This document shows positions 53,672 to 61,800 of a stretch of 64,000 nt of DNA, piece after piece. Where the stretch lies: positions 36,694-100,693 of the forward strand of contig JAWXUP010000004.1 of the NCBI GenBank assembly GCA_044426345.1. The letters run 5' to 3'. The notes under the pieces are model-generated. The model did not search any database, was not told the origin of the DNA, and saw nothing but the letters and a program-made list of their open reading frames with translations. Within the stretch, counting starts at the first letter, position 1, and each line of letters starts with the position of its first letter. Made by a program: the position numbers and the translations under genes. The stretch comes from CAYJLC01 sp044426345 (GTDB taxonomy: Bacteria; Bacillota; Clostridia; Oscillospirales; Butyricicoccaceae).

Positions 53672-53773
53672 GTGATGTTATGTAAAACATTGGGTTACTA
53701 TGTATTTATTTCTTGGTGAAATATTATAAATTTCTACTAAAACAAAGGAGATAATACACAATTTACACAAAGA

Positions 53774-53805
53774 AAAATCGCTAGCTAACTAATTAACTAA
53801 CGATT
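53774..53805 (-). terminator. Terminator of the aldo/keto reductase gene
   Basis: AAATCGTTAG and CTAGCGATTT (minus strand) pair with one wobble around an AT-rich loop, followed by T's. Confidence 0.7.
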
Positions 53806-53815
53806 TCTTAAATAT

Positions 53816-54634
53816 TTAAAAATCAAAATTATCTGGGTCTCCACCCGTTCTAATGTTTTGGTTTAACGAATTAATAATTTCCATATCTTCGCTTGATAAT
53901 TCAAAATCAAATACGTTTATATTATCAATTAATCTTTGTGGAGTTACTGACTTTGGAATAACAATAACTTTTCTTTGGATATCCCAGCGAATTATAACTT
54001 GAACTGGTGATTTTCCATATTTTTCACCAATTTTAATGATATCTTCACTTGTTCGCATTGATGTTCCACCACCACCAAGAGGACTCCAAGCCTCCATCGC
54101 TATGTCTTGTGCTTGGCAATTTTTTATAAGTTCTGCGTTATTAAATCTTGGGTTTGATTCAACTTGATTTACCATTGGTTTAATAGTCGCCACTTGCATA
54201 AGCTCATCTAAATGCGACTGATGGAAATTACACACACCAATTGCACGTGCTTTGCCTTGTTTATACAACTCTTCCATAATTTTCCAAGCCTCGCACATAC
54301 CATCAACCGGCCAATGAATTAAATATAAATCTACGTAATCTAATCCTAATTTTTCAAGACTATCATTAAAATTTTCTAGAGTTTCACCTGCTCTAACAGC
54401 AGCATTTGCTACTTTTGTTGTAACGAAGATTTCCTCACGAGGTACTCCACTTTCTTTGATTGCGATTCCCACGCTTTCTTCATTGAAATATCTCCAAGCT
54501 GTATCGATATGTCTATACCCTGATTGCAAAGCGAATTTTATCGCATTAATTGCCTCTTCCCCATTTTTTGCACGCGAAACACCTAATCCTACAATAGGAA
54601 CTTTTACGCCATTTGCTAAAACTACATACTCCAT
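53816..54634 (-). CDS. Aldo/keto reductase
   Basis: An NAD(P)H-dependent carbonyl reductase, 272 residues, of the 2,5-diketo-gluconate reductase-like group. Catalytic tetrad visible: Asp in YRHIDTAWRYFNE, Tyr in the same motif, Lys in FVTTKV, His in LIHWPVDG. Cofactor loop IPKSVTPQRLIDN near the C-terminus. Monocistronic, with a terminator after it and repeat copy 2 upstream. Physiological substrate unknown. Confidence 0.92.
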   Translation of the reverse strand: MEYVVLANGVKVPIVGLGVSRAKNGEEAINAIKFALQSGYRHIDTAWRYFNEESVGIAIKESGVPREEIFVTTKVANAAVRAGETLENFNDSLEKLGLDYVDLYLIHWPVDGMCEAWKIMEELYKQGKARAIGVCNFHQSHLDELMQVATIKPMVNQVESNPRFNNAELIKNCQAQDIAMEAWSPLGGGGTSMRTSEDIIKIGEKYGKSPVQVIIRWDIQRKVIVIPKSVTPQRLIDNINVFDFELSSEDMEIINSLNQNIRTGGDPDNFDF

Positions 54635-54724
54635 AATACATTCCCTTTCTCAAATTAATATTTTATTTACATTAAGTTTATTGTATCACAAAATTAGTTC
54701 TTTAACCACTATTTTTATTTTTTA

Positions 54725-54741
54725 TGACTTGTAGGGTTTCA
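54725..54741 (+). repeat. Left flanking direct repeat of intergenic element copy 2
   Basis: TGACTTGTAGGGTTTCA, matched with one change at 55088-55104 (TGACTTGCAGGGTTTCA). The right copy forms one arm of a terminator hairpin; the left copy is an orphan half-hairpin, as expected for target duplication. Confidence 0.7.
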
Positions 54742-55069
54742 ACTTGCCGAAAAACTCATTTTTAAGCTAGATTTTTCTCTAAAATATACAAGTTTTTTAT
54801 TTTTTCCTTCTACCTCTTACAGATAGTACTATCTTTTTTCTCGGCAGTCGCTCGCCGCGTGGCTGATACTTTGGGACGTCCCAAAGTATCCAAAAGACGA
54901 AATCTTTTTATAAAAGATTTATCAAAACTAGTCTAAATTTACCGCTGCGTAAATAATTTTTCTCTGAAAAATTTTTACTTTGCTAGCGTGTGCTTTTATT
55001 TCTTATTTTAAGGTTAAGATAAGTTTTGCTTTTGTGCAATATTTTTTAACTTGACTTTTTTGACAGTCT
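54742..55069 (+). repeat. Dispersed intergenic element, copy 2 (328 bases)
   Basis: Same orientation and plan as the block at 5850-6175. The GC-rich core (54841-54901) differs by one base over about 60, including the identical 26-base palindrome at 54864-54889. The CGCTGCG...AATTTTTCTCTGAAAAATT segment and the TAAGTTTTGCTTTTGTGCAA segment are also almost identical. The stretch of about 40 bases after the core is unrelated to that in copy 1. Together with its flanks it fills most of the 515-base gap 54635-55149. No coding frame of interest. Confidence 0.85.
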
Positions 55070-55070
55070 A

Positions 55071-55102
55071 AAACCCTGCAAGTTTTGTGACTTGCAGGGT
55101 TT
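55071..55102. terminator. Terminator of the thiamine-precursor transport operon
   Basis: AAACCCTGCAAGT and ACTTGCAGGGTTT form a perfect 13-base stem around TTTGTG. Its right arm is part of the direct repeat flanking the intergenic element. Confidence 0.85.
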
Positions 55103-55149
55103 CATGATATAATCATTAGTTCTCGTCATATTGGAAATTAAAACGATAT

Positions 55150-55896
55150 TTAAAATACATTTATAGTATTCAATATAGCTCGTTTATACTGCAGAAACTC
55201 ATTGGTCAACATAAACTCTCTCGATCTAGGTTTTTCGCAGTCTATTATAACCTCATTCGCAATTTTTCCTTCTGATAAAATATACACTCTGTCCGATAAA
55301 TAAATTGCCTCATCTATATCGTGTGTGATAAATATTGTTGAAAGTTGAATTTTTTCCATTATTTCAAGATACCACGCTTGCAATTTGCCCTTTGTCATAG
55401 TATCTAATGCAGAAAAAGGTTCATCGAGAAGTGCCACATTATTAGAAAACATATATGTTCTCAAAAGTGCTGCTCTTTGACACATACCTCCCGAAAGTTC
55501 TTTAGGATATTTTTTCTGATATCCGTCCAAACCGAAAGTTTTGAAAAATTTATCAACTTCAGCAAAAGCATCTTTTTTCTTTATACCTTTAATGATAAGT
55601 GGCAGAGCAATATTTTCAATCACTGTTTTATGTGGCATAAGTAAATCTTTTTGCAACATATAACTAACTTTACCTGTTGTATTAGTTATATTTTCCCCAT
55701 CTAACGTTATAAAACCACTATCTGGCTCTAATAATCCTGAAATAACATTAAAAAGCGTAGTTTTCCCAGCGCCTGATACACCTAAAAGCGATACAATTTC
55801 GCCTTGATTTAAACTAATATCAACGCCTTTTAGTACATTTTTTTCACCAAAGCTTTTGCTTATTCCAGAAATCTCCATCTTAAGACAAGAATTCAT
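55150..55896 (-). CDS. Thiamine-precursor ABC transporter, ATP-binding protein (ThiZ-like)
   Basis: A 248-residue importer ATPase: Walker A GVSGAGKTT (about 38-46), Q-loop MLQKDLLMPH, signature LSGGMCQRAALLRT, Walker B NVALLDEPFSALD, His-switch FITHDIDEA. It overlaps the binding-protein gene by 17 bases if the first ATG (55896) is used; ATG 55878 is the alternative, with no better RBS. Fourth gene of the TPP-riboswitch operon. Confidence 0.9.
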   Translation of the reverse strand: MNSCLKMEISGISKSFGEKNVLKGVDISLNQGEIVSLLGVSGAGKTTLFNVISGLLEPDSGFITLDGENITNTTGKVSYMLQKDLLMPHKTVIENIALPLIIKGIKKKDAFAEVDKFFKTFGLDGYQKKYPKELSGGMCQRAALLRTYMFSNNVALLDEPFSALDTMTKGKLQAWYLEIMEKIQLSTIFITHDIDEAIYLSDRVYILSEGKIANEVIIDCEKPRSREFMLTNEFLQYKRAILNTINVF

Positions 55897-56863
55897 TTGT
55901 AAAACCTAATCCTGAAGTCATTTCACCTTCAGCTAGTTCATTTTCTACTAACCAATTGAAAAATCCGTCCCAACGAGCTGTATCAATGTATCCCCATTGC
56001 TCAACTTCAGCTTTGTATCTTGTAGCTAAGTATTCTTGGCTCGCATAAACTAAGTCAGAGTCTAATTCTGGTGCTGCTTCAAGTAAAATACCTGCTGCTT
56101 CATCTGAATTTTCAATTGAATATTCATAACCTTTTGCAGTTGCACTCAAAAATGCCTTAGCTTGTTCTGGATTGCTCGCTAAAAATTCATCCGATGCAAT
56201 AATTACTGGTGTATAAAAGTCAAATTCTGGTAAAATTTCGCCAAAATCCAAGTAATCTGTTTCAATTCCTTGAACTTCTGCAGCAACTCCGTCCCATGCA
56301 TAGTAAATCCAAACAGCATCAATATCAGTTTGTAACGCAGTAATTACATCGGTTACCGTACTTGGAACCAATGTGATTTCATCAAAATTACCTCCATCAC
56401 TTTCAACGATATCACGAATCATAGCTTTTTCTACTGGCATATCCCAAGTTGCATATGTTTTTCCTTCCATACCACTAGGTGTGTCCATTCCGTTTCCTGC
56501 AAGCGATAAAATTCCTGATGTATTATGTTGAATAATTGTCGCCACAGTTGTTACTGGCAGTGGACTATCACTAAGATATGTCGCAGCCAAACTATCTTGA
56601 CACGATACACCAAATTGTGCGCTATTTGAGGCAACTAATACCGAAGCGCCGTCCTCTGGTGGTTGAATAATTGTAACATCAAGACCTGCTTCTTCGTAAT
56701 AACCCAAAGATTGAGCTACATATAAACCTGTATGATTTGTGTTTGGTGTCCAGTCTAAAACAACCGTTATTTCGGTAAGATCAGATGTTGTTTCTTGAGC
56801 TGTACAAGCTACCATTGATACTGATAAAATGCTCGCAAGAGCAAGTGCTAATATTTTTTTCAT
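55880..56863 (-). CDS. Thiamine-precursor-binding lipoprotein (ThiY/NMT1-like)
   Basis: A 327-residue lipoprotein: signal peptide with lipobox VSMVAC, Cys20, then an NMT1/THI5-like binding domain starting ITVVLDWTPNTNHTGLYVAQS, the typical pyrimidine-precursor site of ThiY. It binds a pyrimidine such as N-formyl-aminopyrimidine or HMP outside the cell. ATG 56863 follows TTAGGAG; the frame is open upstream, but within the permease gene end. The riboswitch context makes the thiamine link firm. Confidence 0.9.
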   Translation of the reverse strand: MKKILALALASILSVSMVACTAQETTSDLTEITVVLDWTPNTNHTGLYVAQSLGYYEEAGLDVTIIQPPEDGASVLVASNSAQFGVSCQDSLAATYLSDSPLPVTTVATIIQHNTSGILSLAGNGMDTPSGMEGKTYATWDMPVEKAMIRDIVESDGGNFDEITLVPSTVTDVITALQTDIDAVWIYYAWDGVAAEVQGIETDYLDFGEILPEFDFYTPVIIASDEFLASNPEQAKAFLSATAKGYEYSIENSDEAAGILLEAAPELDSDLVYASQEYLATRYKAEVEQWGYIDTARWDGFFNWLVENELAEGEMTSGLGFTNEFLS

Positions 56864-56873
56864 TAATTTTCTC

Positions 56874-57623
56874 CTAATTGTTTTCCCAAGGCATTGCTTT
56901 TTTGTGAATGTAATCGACAAATTTCATAAGCAGTAAACTTATAATTGACACCAAGAAAATTACTGCAAACATTTTGTCAAAATTATATGATTTTTTTACG
57001 CGAATCATATAAACGCCAAGCCCATTAAAACCACCCAGCCACTCTGAAATTACAGCTCCAATAATTGCGTATGATGCTGAAATTCTAAGTCCTGCAAAGA
57101 AATTTTCTAAAGCACAAGGTAATTTTACATGAGCAAATATTTGATTTTCGCTCGCACCCATTGATTTCATAAGTCTAATTACATCTAAATCTGCAGAAGC
57201 AAATCCAACTAACAGACCGACAGTGATTGGAAAAAAGCACGTCGTTACTATTAATATAACTTTTGGTAGCATATCATACCCAAACCACAAAACTAGCAAA
57301 GGCGCTATTGCAACCGTTGGAATAGTTTGAGTTAGAATTACTAACGGAAAGATGCTCTTTTTGATTATATCGAATCGATCCATTAAAAACGCTACTACAA
57401 ATGATATAATAATCGCTGTTGCAAGTCCCAAAAACGCTTCCGAAAGTGTCACTTTTGAGTGTTCCATAAGCACCCAAAAATCCGATATAAACGCATTTAC
57501 CACGTCTATCGGAGATGGTAGCATAAATTTTGGAACTACACCAAAACTGGATAACGCTTGCCAAAGTGTAATAATAACTGCAGCCGAAAGAAATGGTGCG
57601 ATTTCTAGCTTGCTATTTTTCAT
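56874..57623 (-). CDS. Thiamine-precursor ABC transporter permease (ThiX-like)
   Basis: A 249-residue permease with about six TMs (SAAVIITLWQALSSFG first) and coupling loop KSMGASENQIFAHVKLPCALENFFAGLR. ATG 57623 overlaps the preceding thiamine-binding gene by 11 bases; upstream in-frame codons belong to that gene in another frame. Acts with the lipoprotein and ATPase downstream. Confidence 0.9.
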   Translation of the reverse strand: MKNSKLEIAPFLSAAVIITLWQALSSFGVVPKFMLPSPIDVVNAFISDFWVLMEHSKVTLSEAFLGLATAIIISFVVAFLMDRFDIIKKSIFPLVILTQTIPTVAIAPLLVLWFGYDMLPKVILIVTTCFFPITVGLLVGFASADLDVIRLMKSMGASENQIFAHVKLPCALENFFAGLRISASYAIIGAVISEWLGGFNGLGVYMIRVKKSYNFDKMFAVIFLVSIISLLLMKFVDYIHKKAMPWENN

Positions 57624-57915
57624 GGTGTTTTGTAACTTTTTTTTCAATAGTAAGGCTAGAGCCAGCTGGTTTGTAACCAGTTTTGATATAAGCTGAAACC
57701 GAACTAGAACCTGCATTTATAGCCACCTCGTGACATTTTGTTGCGATTTGCATAAGTTCGTTGAAATCATCACCTTCAATAGCAGTTTCACAAGGTCCTA
57801 CGTAATAATTTAGCCCAGTAGACTTGATATAATCAATAACTTCGTCTACAATTCTCACAACTTCGTTCTCATCTGAAGTGTTTGGTAAAATTTGGATAGC
57901 AATATTTGCTTTCAT
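57613..57915 (-). CDS. MTH1187/YkoF-type thiamine-binding protein
   Basis: A 100-residue single-domain protein of the PF01910 type (MKANIAIQILPNTSDENEVVRIVDEVIDYI...GPCETAIEGD...). Family members bind thiamine or its pyrimidine and often accompany ThiXYZ or YkoEDC transporters. First gene after the TPP riboswitch. RBS AAAGGAG. Whether it is a sensor or a carrier is not known. Confidence 0.9.
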   Translation of the reverse strand: MKANIAIQILPNTSDENEVVRIVDEVIDYIKSTGLNYYVGPCETAIEGDDFNELMQIATKCHEVAINAGSSSVSAYIKTGYKPAGSSLTIEKKVTKHHEK

Positions 57916-57950
57916 TTTTTTGTCTCCTTTAAAATATGTATTTTGACAAT

Positions 57951-57978
57951 AAAAAAACCCGCTATAAAAATAGCGAGT
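57951..57978 (-). terminator. TPP riboswitch expression-platform terminator
   Basis: CTCGCTAT and ATAGCGGG (minus strand) pair around TTTT and are followed by seven T. It lies between aptamer and first gene, so it is the probable OFF switch when TPP is bound. Confidence 0.85.
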
Positions 57979-57994
57979 AAACCTGTGTTAAGCA

Positions 57995-58095
57995 AAAAAT
58001 ATATCTTCGCATTACCTACGCTGGCATTACCCAGATCAGGTTAGGTCAAGGCGATACACGCCTAATCTCAGCCGAATTTCATCAGCACCCTCGCA
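57995..58095 (-). promoter_or_regulatory. TPP riboswitch (Thi box)
   Basis: On the minus strand the conserved blocks appear in order: GAGGGTGCTGATGAAATTCG, GGCTGAGAT, ACCTGATCTGGGTAATGCCA and GCGTAGG. Senses thiamine pyrophosphate. A terminator follows, then the four transport genes, so TPP should shut off precursor uptake. Confidence 0.97.
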
Positions 58096-58112
58096 TTAAA
58101 TTGTCTAAAATG

Positions 58113-58141
58113 ATTTTAGCATAATAAAATAATAAAGTCAA
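58113..58141 (-). promoter_or_regulatory. Promoter of the TPP-controlled operon
   Basis: Minus strand TTGACT (58141-58136), 17-base spacer, TAAAAT (58118-58113), just upstream of the aptamer. Confidence 0.85.
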
Positions 58142-58151
58142 GCATATTTTT

Positions 58152-58601
58152 TTAGTTTAGGCATATTATATACAAGTTCAAAATTCCCGCAAAAATTACC
58201 CACAAAACATAAGGAACAAGCAATAATCCAGCAAATTTTGTTTCTTGGTAAAACAACTTTGTCACATAAATAATTAAGGCTAATAAGATAATTAACCAAA
58301 CAAAAGCAAGTATATAGTTATTTAAACTAAAGAAAATAATGCTCCATAAAAAATTCGCAACCAGTGAAATTGCAAAAAATCCTAAAGCTTTAGTTTTAGT
58401 TTTTTCACCATTTTTATATACTAAATACGCCGACAACCCCATCAATACGTACAAAATCGCCCAAACTATCGGAAAAACATTTCCATTTGGAGCAAATTCT
58501 GGCAAAATCAAGTCACTATAAACCTCACTTGCGTTTTTTGTGAACAGTGATGATAATATTCCAACAAGCAACGGTGATACAAGATAAATTATTTCTTTCA
58601 A
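58152..58601 (-). CDS. TspO/MBR family protein
   Basis: A 149-residue protein with five TMs, matching TspO/translocator protein: FAPNGNVFPIVWAILYVLMG, NFLWSIIFF and PYVLWVIFAGILNLYI are family blocks. TspO binds porphyrins and takes part in tetrapyrrole or stress responses; its role in anaerobic Firmicutes is unclear. The start is a TTG at 58601, because AAAGGAGG lies ten bases before it; the ATG at 58643 would lie upstream of this RBS. Confidence 0.88.
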   Translation of the reverse strand: MKEIIYLVSPLLVGILSSLFTKNASEVYSDLILPEFAPNGNVFPIVWAILYVLMGLSAYLVYKNGEKTKTKALGFFAISLVANFLWSIIFFSLNNYILAFVWLIILLALIIYVTKLFYQETKFAGLLLVPYVLWVIFAGILNLYIICLN

Positions 58602-58744
58602 ATAAAAAATCCTCCTTTCAATTATTAATAAATATATATGCAAAGATGATTGTTTTCTTGCTAAAAATTATTCGATTATATGGCTAAGTTTCAGTTAAAT
58701 CAACTCAATTCACTACCTTTAATTAAGGCATAAATTCCAATAAA

Positions 58745-58793
58745 ATTAGAGCCAAGTTTCTACCCTTTTTTTGGGGAAACTTGGCTCTATTTC
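58745..58793 (-). terminator. Terminator of the large SLH protein gene
   Basis: GAGCCAAGTTTC and GAAACTTGGCTC, a perfect 12-base stem with an inner G/C and T-rich loop, followed by TAATTTTATT on the minus strand. Confidence 0.82.
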
Positions 58794-58814
58794 AGATTAT
58801 TTTGTGTTAGGTTT

Positions 58815-61800
58815 TTAGTTCAATGAAACCCATTTTTCAACGTCATTTACAATTTTGTAGTCATGACTATTTGAAGCTTCTAATATTGATCCATATGCCC
58901 AGTGATTAGAATAAACATCGTAGAATGTTACCATTTCGTCGATATTTTCATCGATGAAGTCCATATCAGCACTTCTGCTTAAAATACGGTTGATAAGAGT
59001 TACAACTTCAGCACGAGTGATGCTTTGTTGTGGTTTGAAAGTACCGTCTTCATAGCCATTAATCCAACCTTTTGCTGCAGCTGAATTTATATAACTAATT
59101 GCCCAGTGTGTATCAGATACATCAGAGAATATATTTTCTTGACTGTCAACTAGTTCGTCAAATCTGCTTGCTACAGTTGCAAATTCTGCACGAGTGATAT
59201 ATTCATCACCTCTGAAAGTACCATCTTCATAGCCTGTTACAATACCGAATTGTTGCATAAATCCTAAAGTATTAGCATACCATTCATCACCATTTATATC
59301 AGTGAAACTGCTAGAATATGTAGCATCAATATCCATAGTTTCAACGATTAAACGTGAGAATATTACAATAGTTTCGGCACGAGTTATACTGTTATCAGGA
59401 TTGAATGATCCATCTAGGTAACCTTGGATATATGCCATATGATCGTCATAATTTAAAGTAGCAGGTTTAATTGTACTATTATTACTATTATTATCATCGT
59501 CATCATCGTCGGCATCGTCTTCCACAACTCCGTCATCTTTGTCATCTTCTACTCCGTCGTCTTTGTCGTCTTCTACTCCGTCGTCATCGTCGTCCACAAC
59601 TCCGTCATCTTTGTCATCTTCTACTCCATCATCTACGTAGAAGTCCTCGTTTTCTAAGTCATACGTTACAGCTTCAAGATATAAAATATATAAATTTATA
59701 TCTGATTGAGGATTTTCAAAAGAAGTATCATCGTCTTTATAGCTGTGTGCGTTGTCGCTAATGTTTTCGTATTCTTCAATTATACTTAAAACGTCATACT
59801 CTTCACTATCATATATTTCAAGACATTCATTAATTGCTTCGTCAAAAGCTAAAAGAGCTTCATCGAAAAGAGTATATACAGACATCTCGCTTAAAGGAAT
59901 TGAAACGGAACTATATTCATTATATCCGTAATAAGTAGTCAAATAAGATTGCATTACAGATTCGCTAATTTCGGTCGGAACGAAACCACTAAAGTCTAAT
60001 CCGTATTCAATATTTTTGTCAGCAAAACTATATTTTTCCAATAAATCCGGATCTGTTATATTGTTCAGTTCAATATACTCAAGCGCATCGTCTTGGTATA
60101 CGTTGTTACTTACAAGAAATTCATCAGAGCAAGTAACGCTATTTTCATTTAATGTAATATAGTTTCTATCGTCTGAAGAAAATACGTTGTCATAAATGTA
60201 AATATCTTGTACGTCTAAATTTACTACTTGAGTTATTTTAGTTGAATCTAGAGCACTTGTAGAAAGTGTATATTCGTCACCATTTACAAATGATTGATAG
60301 AAAAGTATACCTGCATGAGCTGTTTCGAAATTGCTTGCAATATTAAATAAATTATTATATACTACAGTATCTTCGAAAATTATTTCATCGTGAGATAAGT
60401 CTGCGTAAACATACATTAACAAAGGAACGTTGTCGAAATAGTTAGAACCTACATATAAATTTGTTCCATTTCTAACTTTAACACCACCAGCACCACCATT
60501 TTCCATACCTTGGAAGTAGTTTCCTACGATATATAAACCATCGTAGCCTTTTGCATAAATAATATGGTCTTTTCTGTGTGGAGCAGAGGTGTCGTTTAGT
60601 CCATAAATATATTTATCTTCTGGAACATCATCTGGGAAAACAACATCTTTTTCTTCGCCCATGTCAAAATAGTTATTTTGAATTAAAGTTTCTTCATCTC
60701 GACGAACAAGGTTTATTCCTGTGAAGAAATTTCCGTTAGGTTCGTCTGGGTCAATTATTTCATTTGCGATTAATGTTTCGATCATTCTTAGCGTTGTTGA
60801 ATCTAACATACCACTTGGGTCAACGTCATTTCCAGTGCCAAAATTAGTTAAATCACCGAAATAATTGTTTGAAATTGTCGAATTAATACTATCATAAAGA
60901 TAAATACCTTTACCAGCATGTTCATTAGTTCTAAAGAATGCATTGCCATAAATTTCAAAAGAACTGTTTTCTAAATCAAGATATGCGTTTAAATAAATTG
61001 TGCTGTCGGTTTCCTCGTAAGTACCGTTTAAAAATACATTATGTGAGAACGACAAGTCTACTTTAACACTACCTTTAAATCCAAATGATACATTGTCATA
61101 TACCATTCCTTCACTGCTGAAATTAATAACAGGAAAGTGGTAGTCAGCATCTTCACCAATGCTCATAATTTCTGTAGCAATTCCATCACTAACTAAAATA
61201 GATGTGCCATTAAAGTCGCCTTTTAAACCAAAGTTTGCAAGAGAACCTTGACCCAAAATATTAGTTAACACGATAGAGTCTTGAATTAAATAAGTTCCCG
61301 CTGGGAAATATATGTCAGAGCCATAGTTACCAGCGTAAGCGATTAAAGTTTCTAATTTTTCTGCGTTATCATAAGTTCCTGTGTTATCTAGACGAATAAA
61401 TTCGGTATTACTATTGTTTACAATTGCATCGCCAGGTTGCCAGCCTACAGGAACTGTTGTTTGAGTAAGAACGTTTAATTCAGATTTTTCTAGGAAATAA
61501 TTTGTATCGAATTGATTATATAAAACCAGTGTGTCTGAACCTTTAAATCCGAAAGTTGTCAAGTAGTATTCAGATAGCATTAAGCTACTTTCGTCGCCAA
61601 CATAAGCAATATAATCTTTTGCACTTGAATCTAAATCTGTATAAATAAATTTATTTTGGGTATATCTGCTAGGTACAGCTATTACATTATTTTCGCTATC
61701 TACATCTAATAATTCTAAATTAACAACTTTTACATAATAACCATTTTCATTGTGTGTCATTGTGCCACTTGCATAAACAACAGAGTCACGGTTCATTGAT

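Noticed and set aside
59471..59761. Plus-strand open frame rich in His, Arg and Leu opposite the Asp-rich linker
   Set aside because: It is the antisense image of the GAT/GAC-rich tandem repeat in the large SLH gene, with no RBS.
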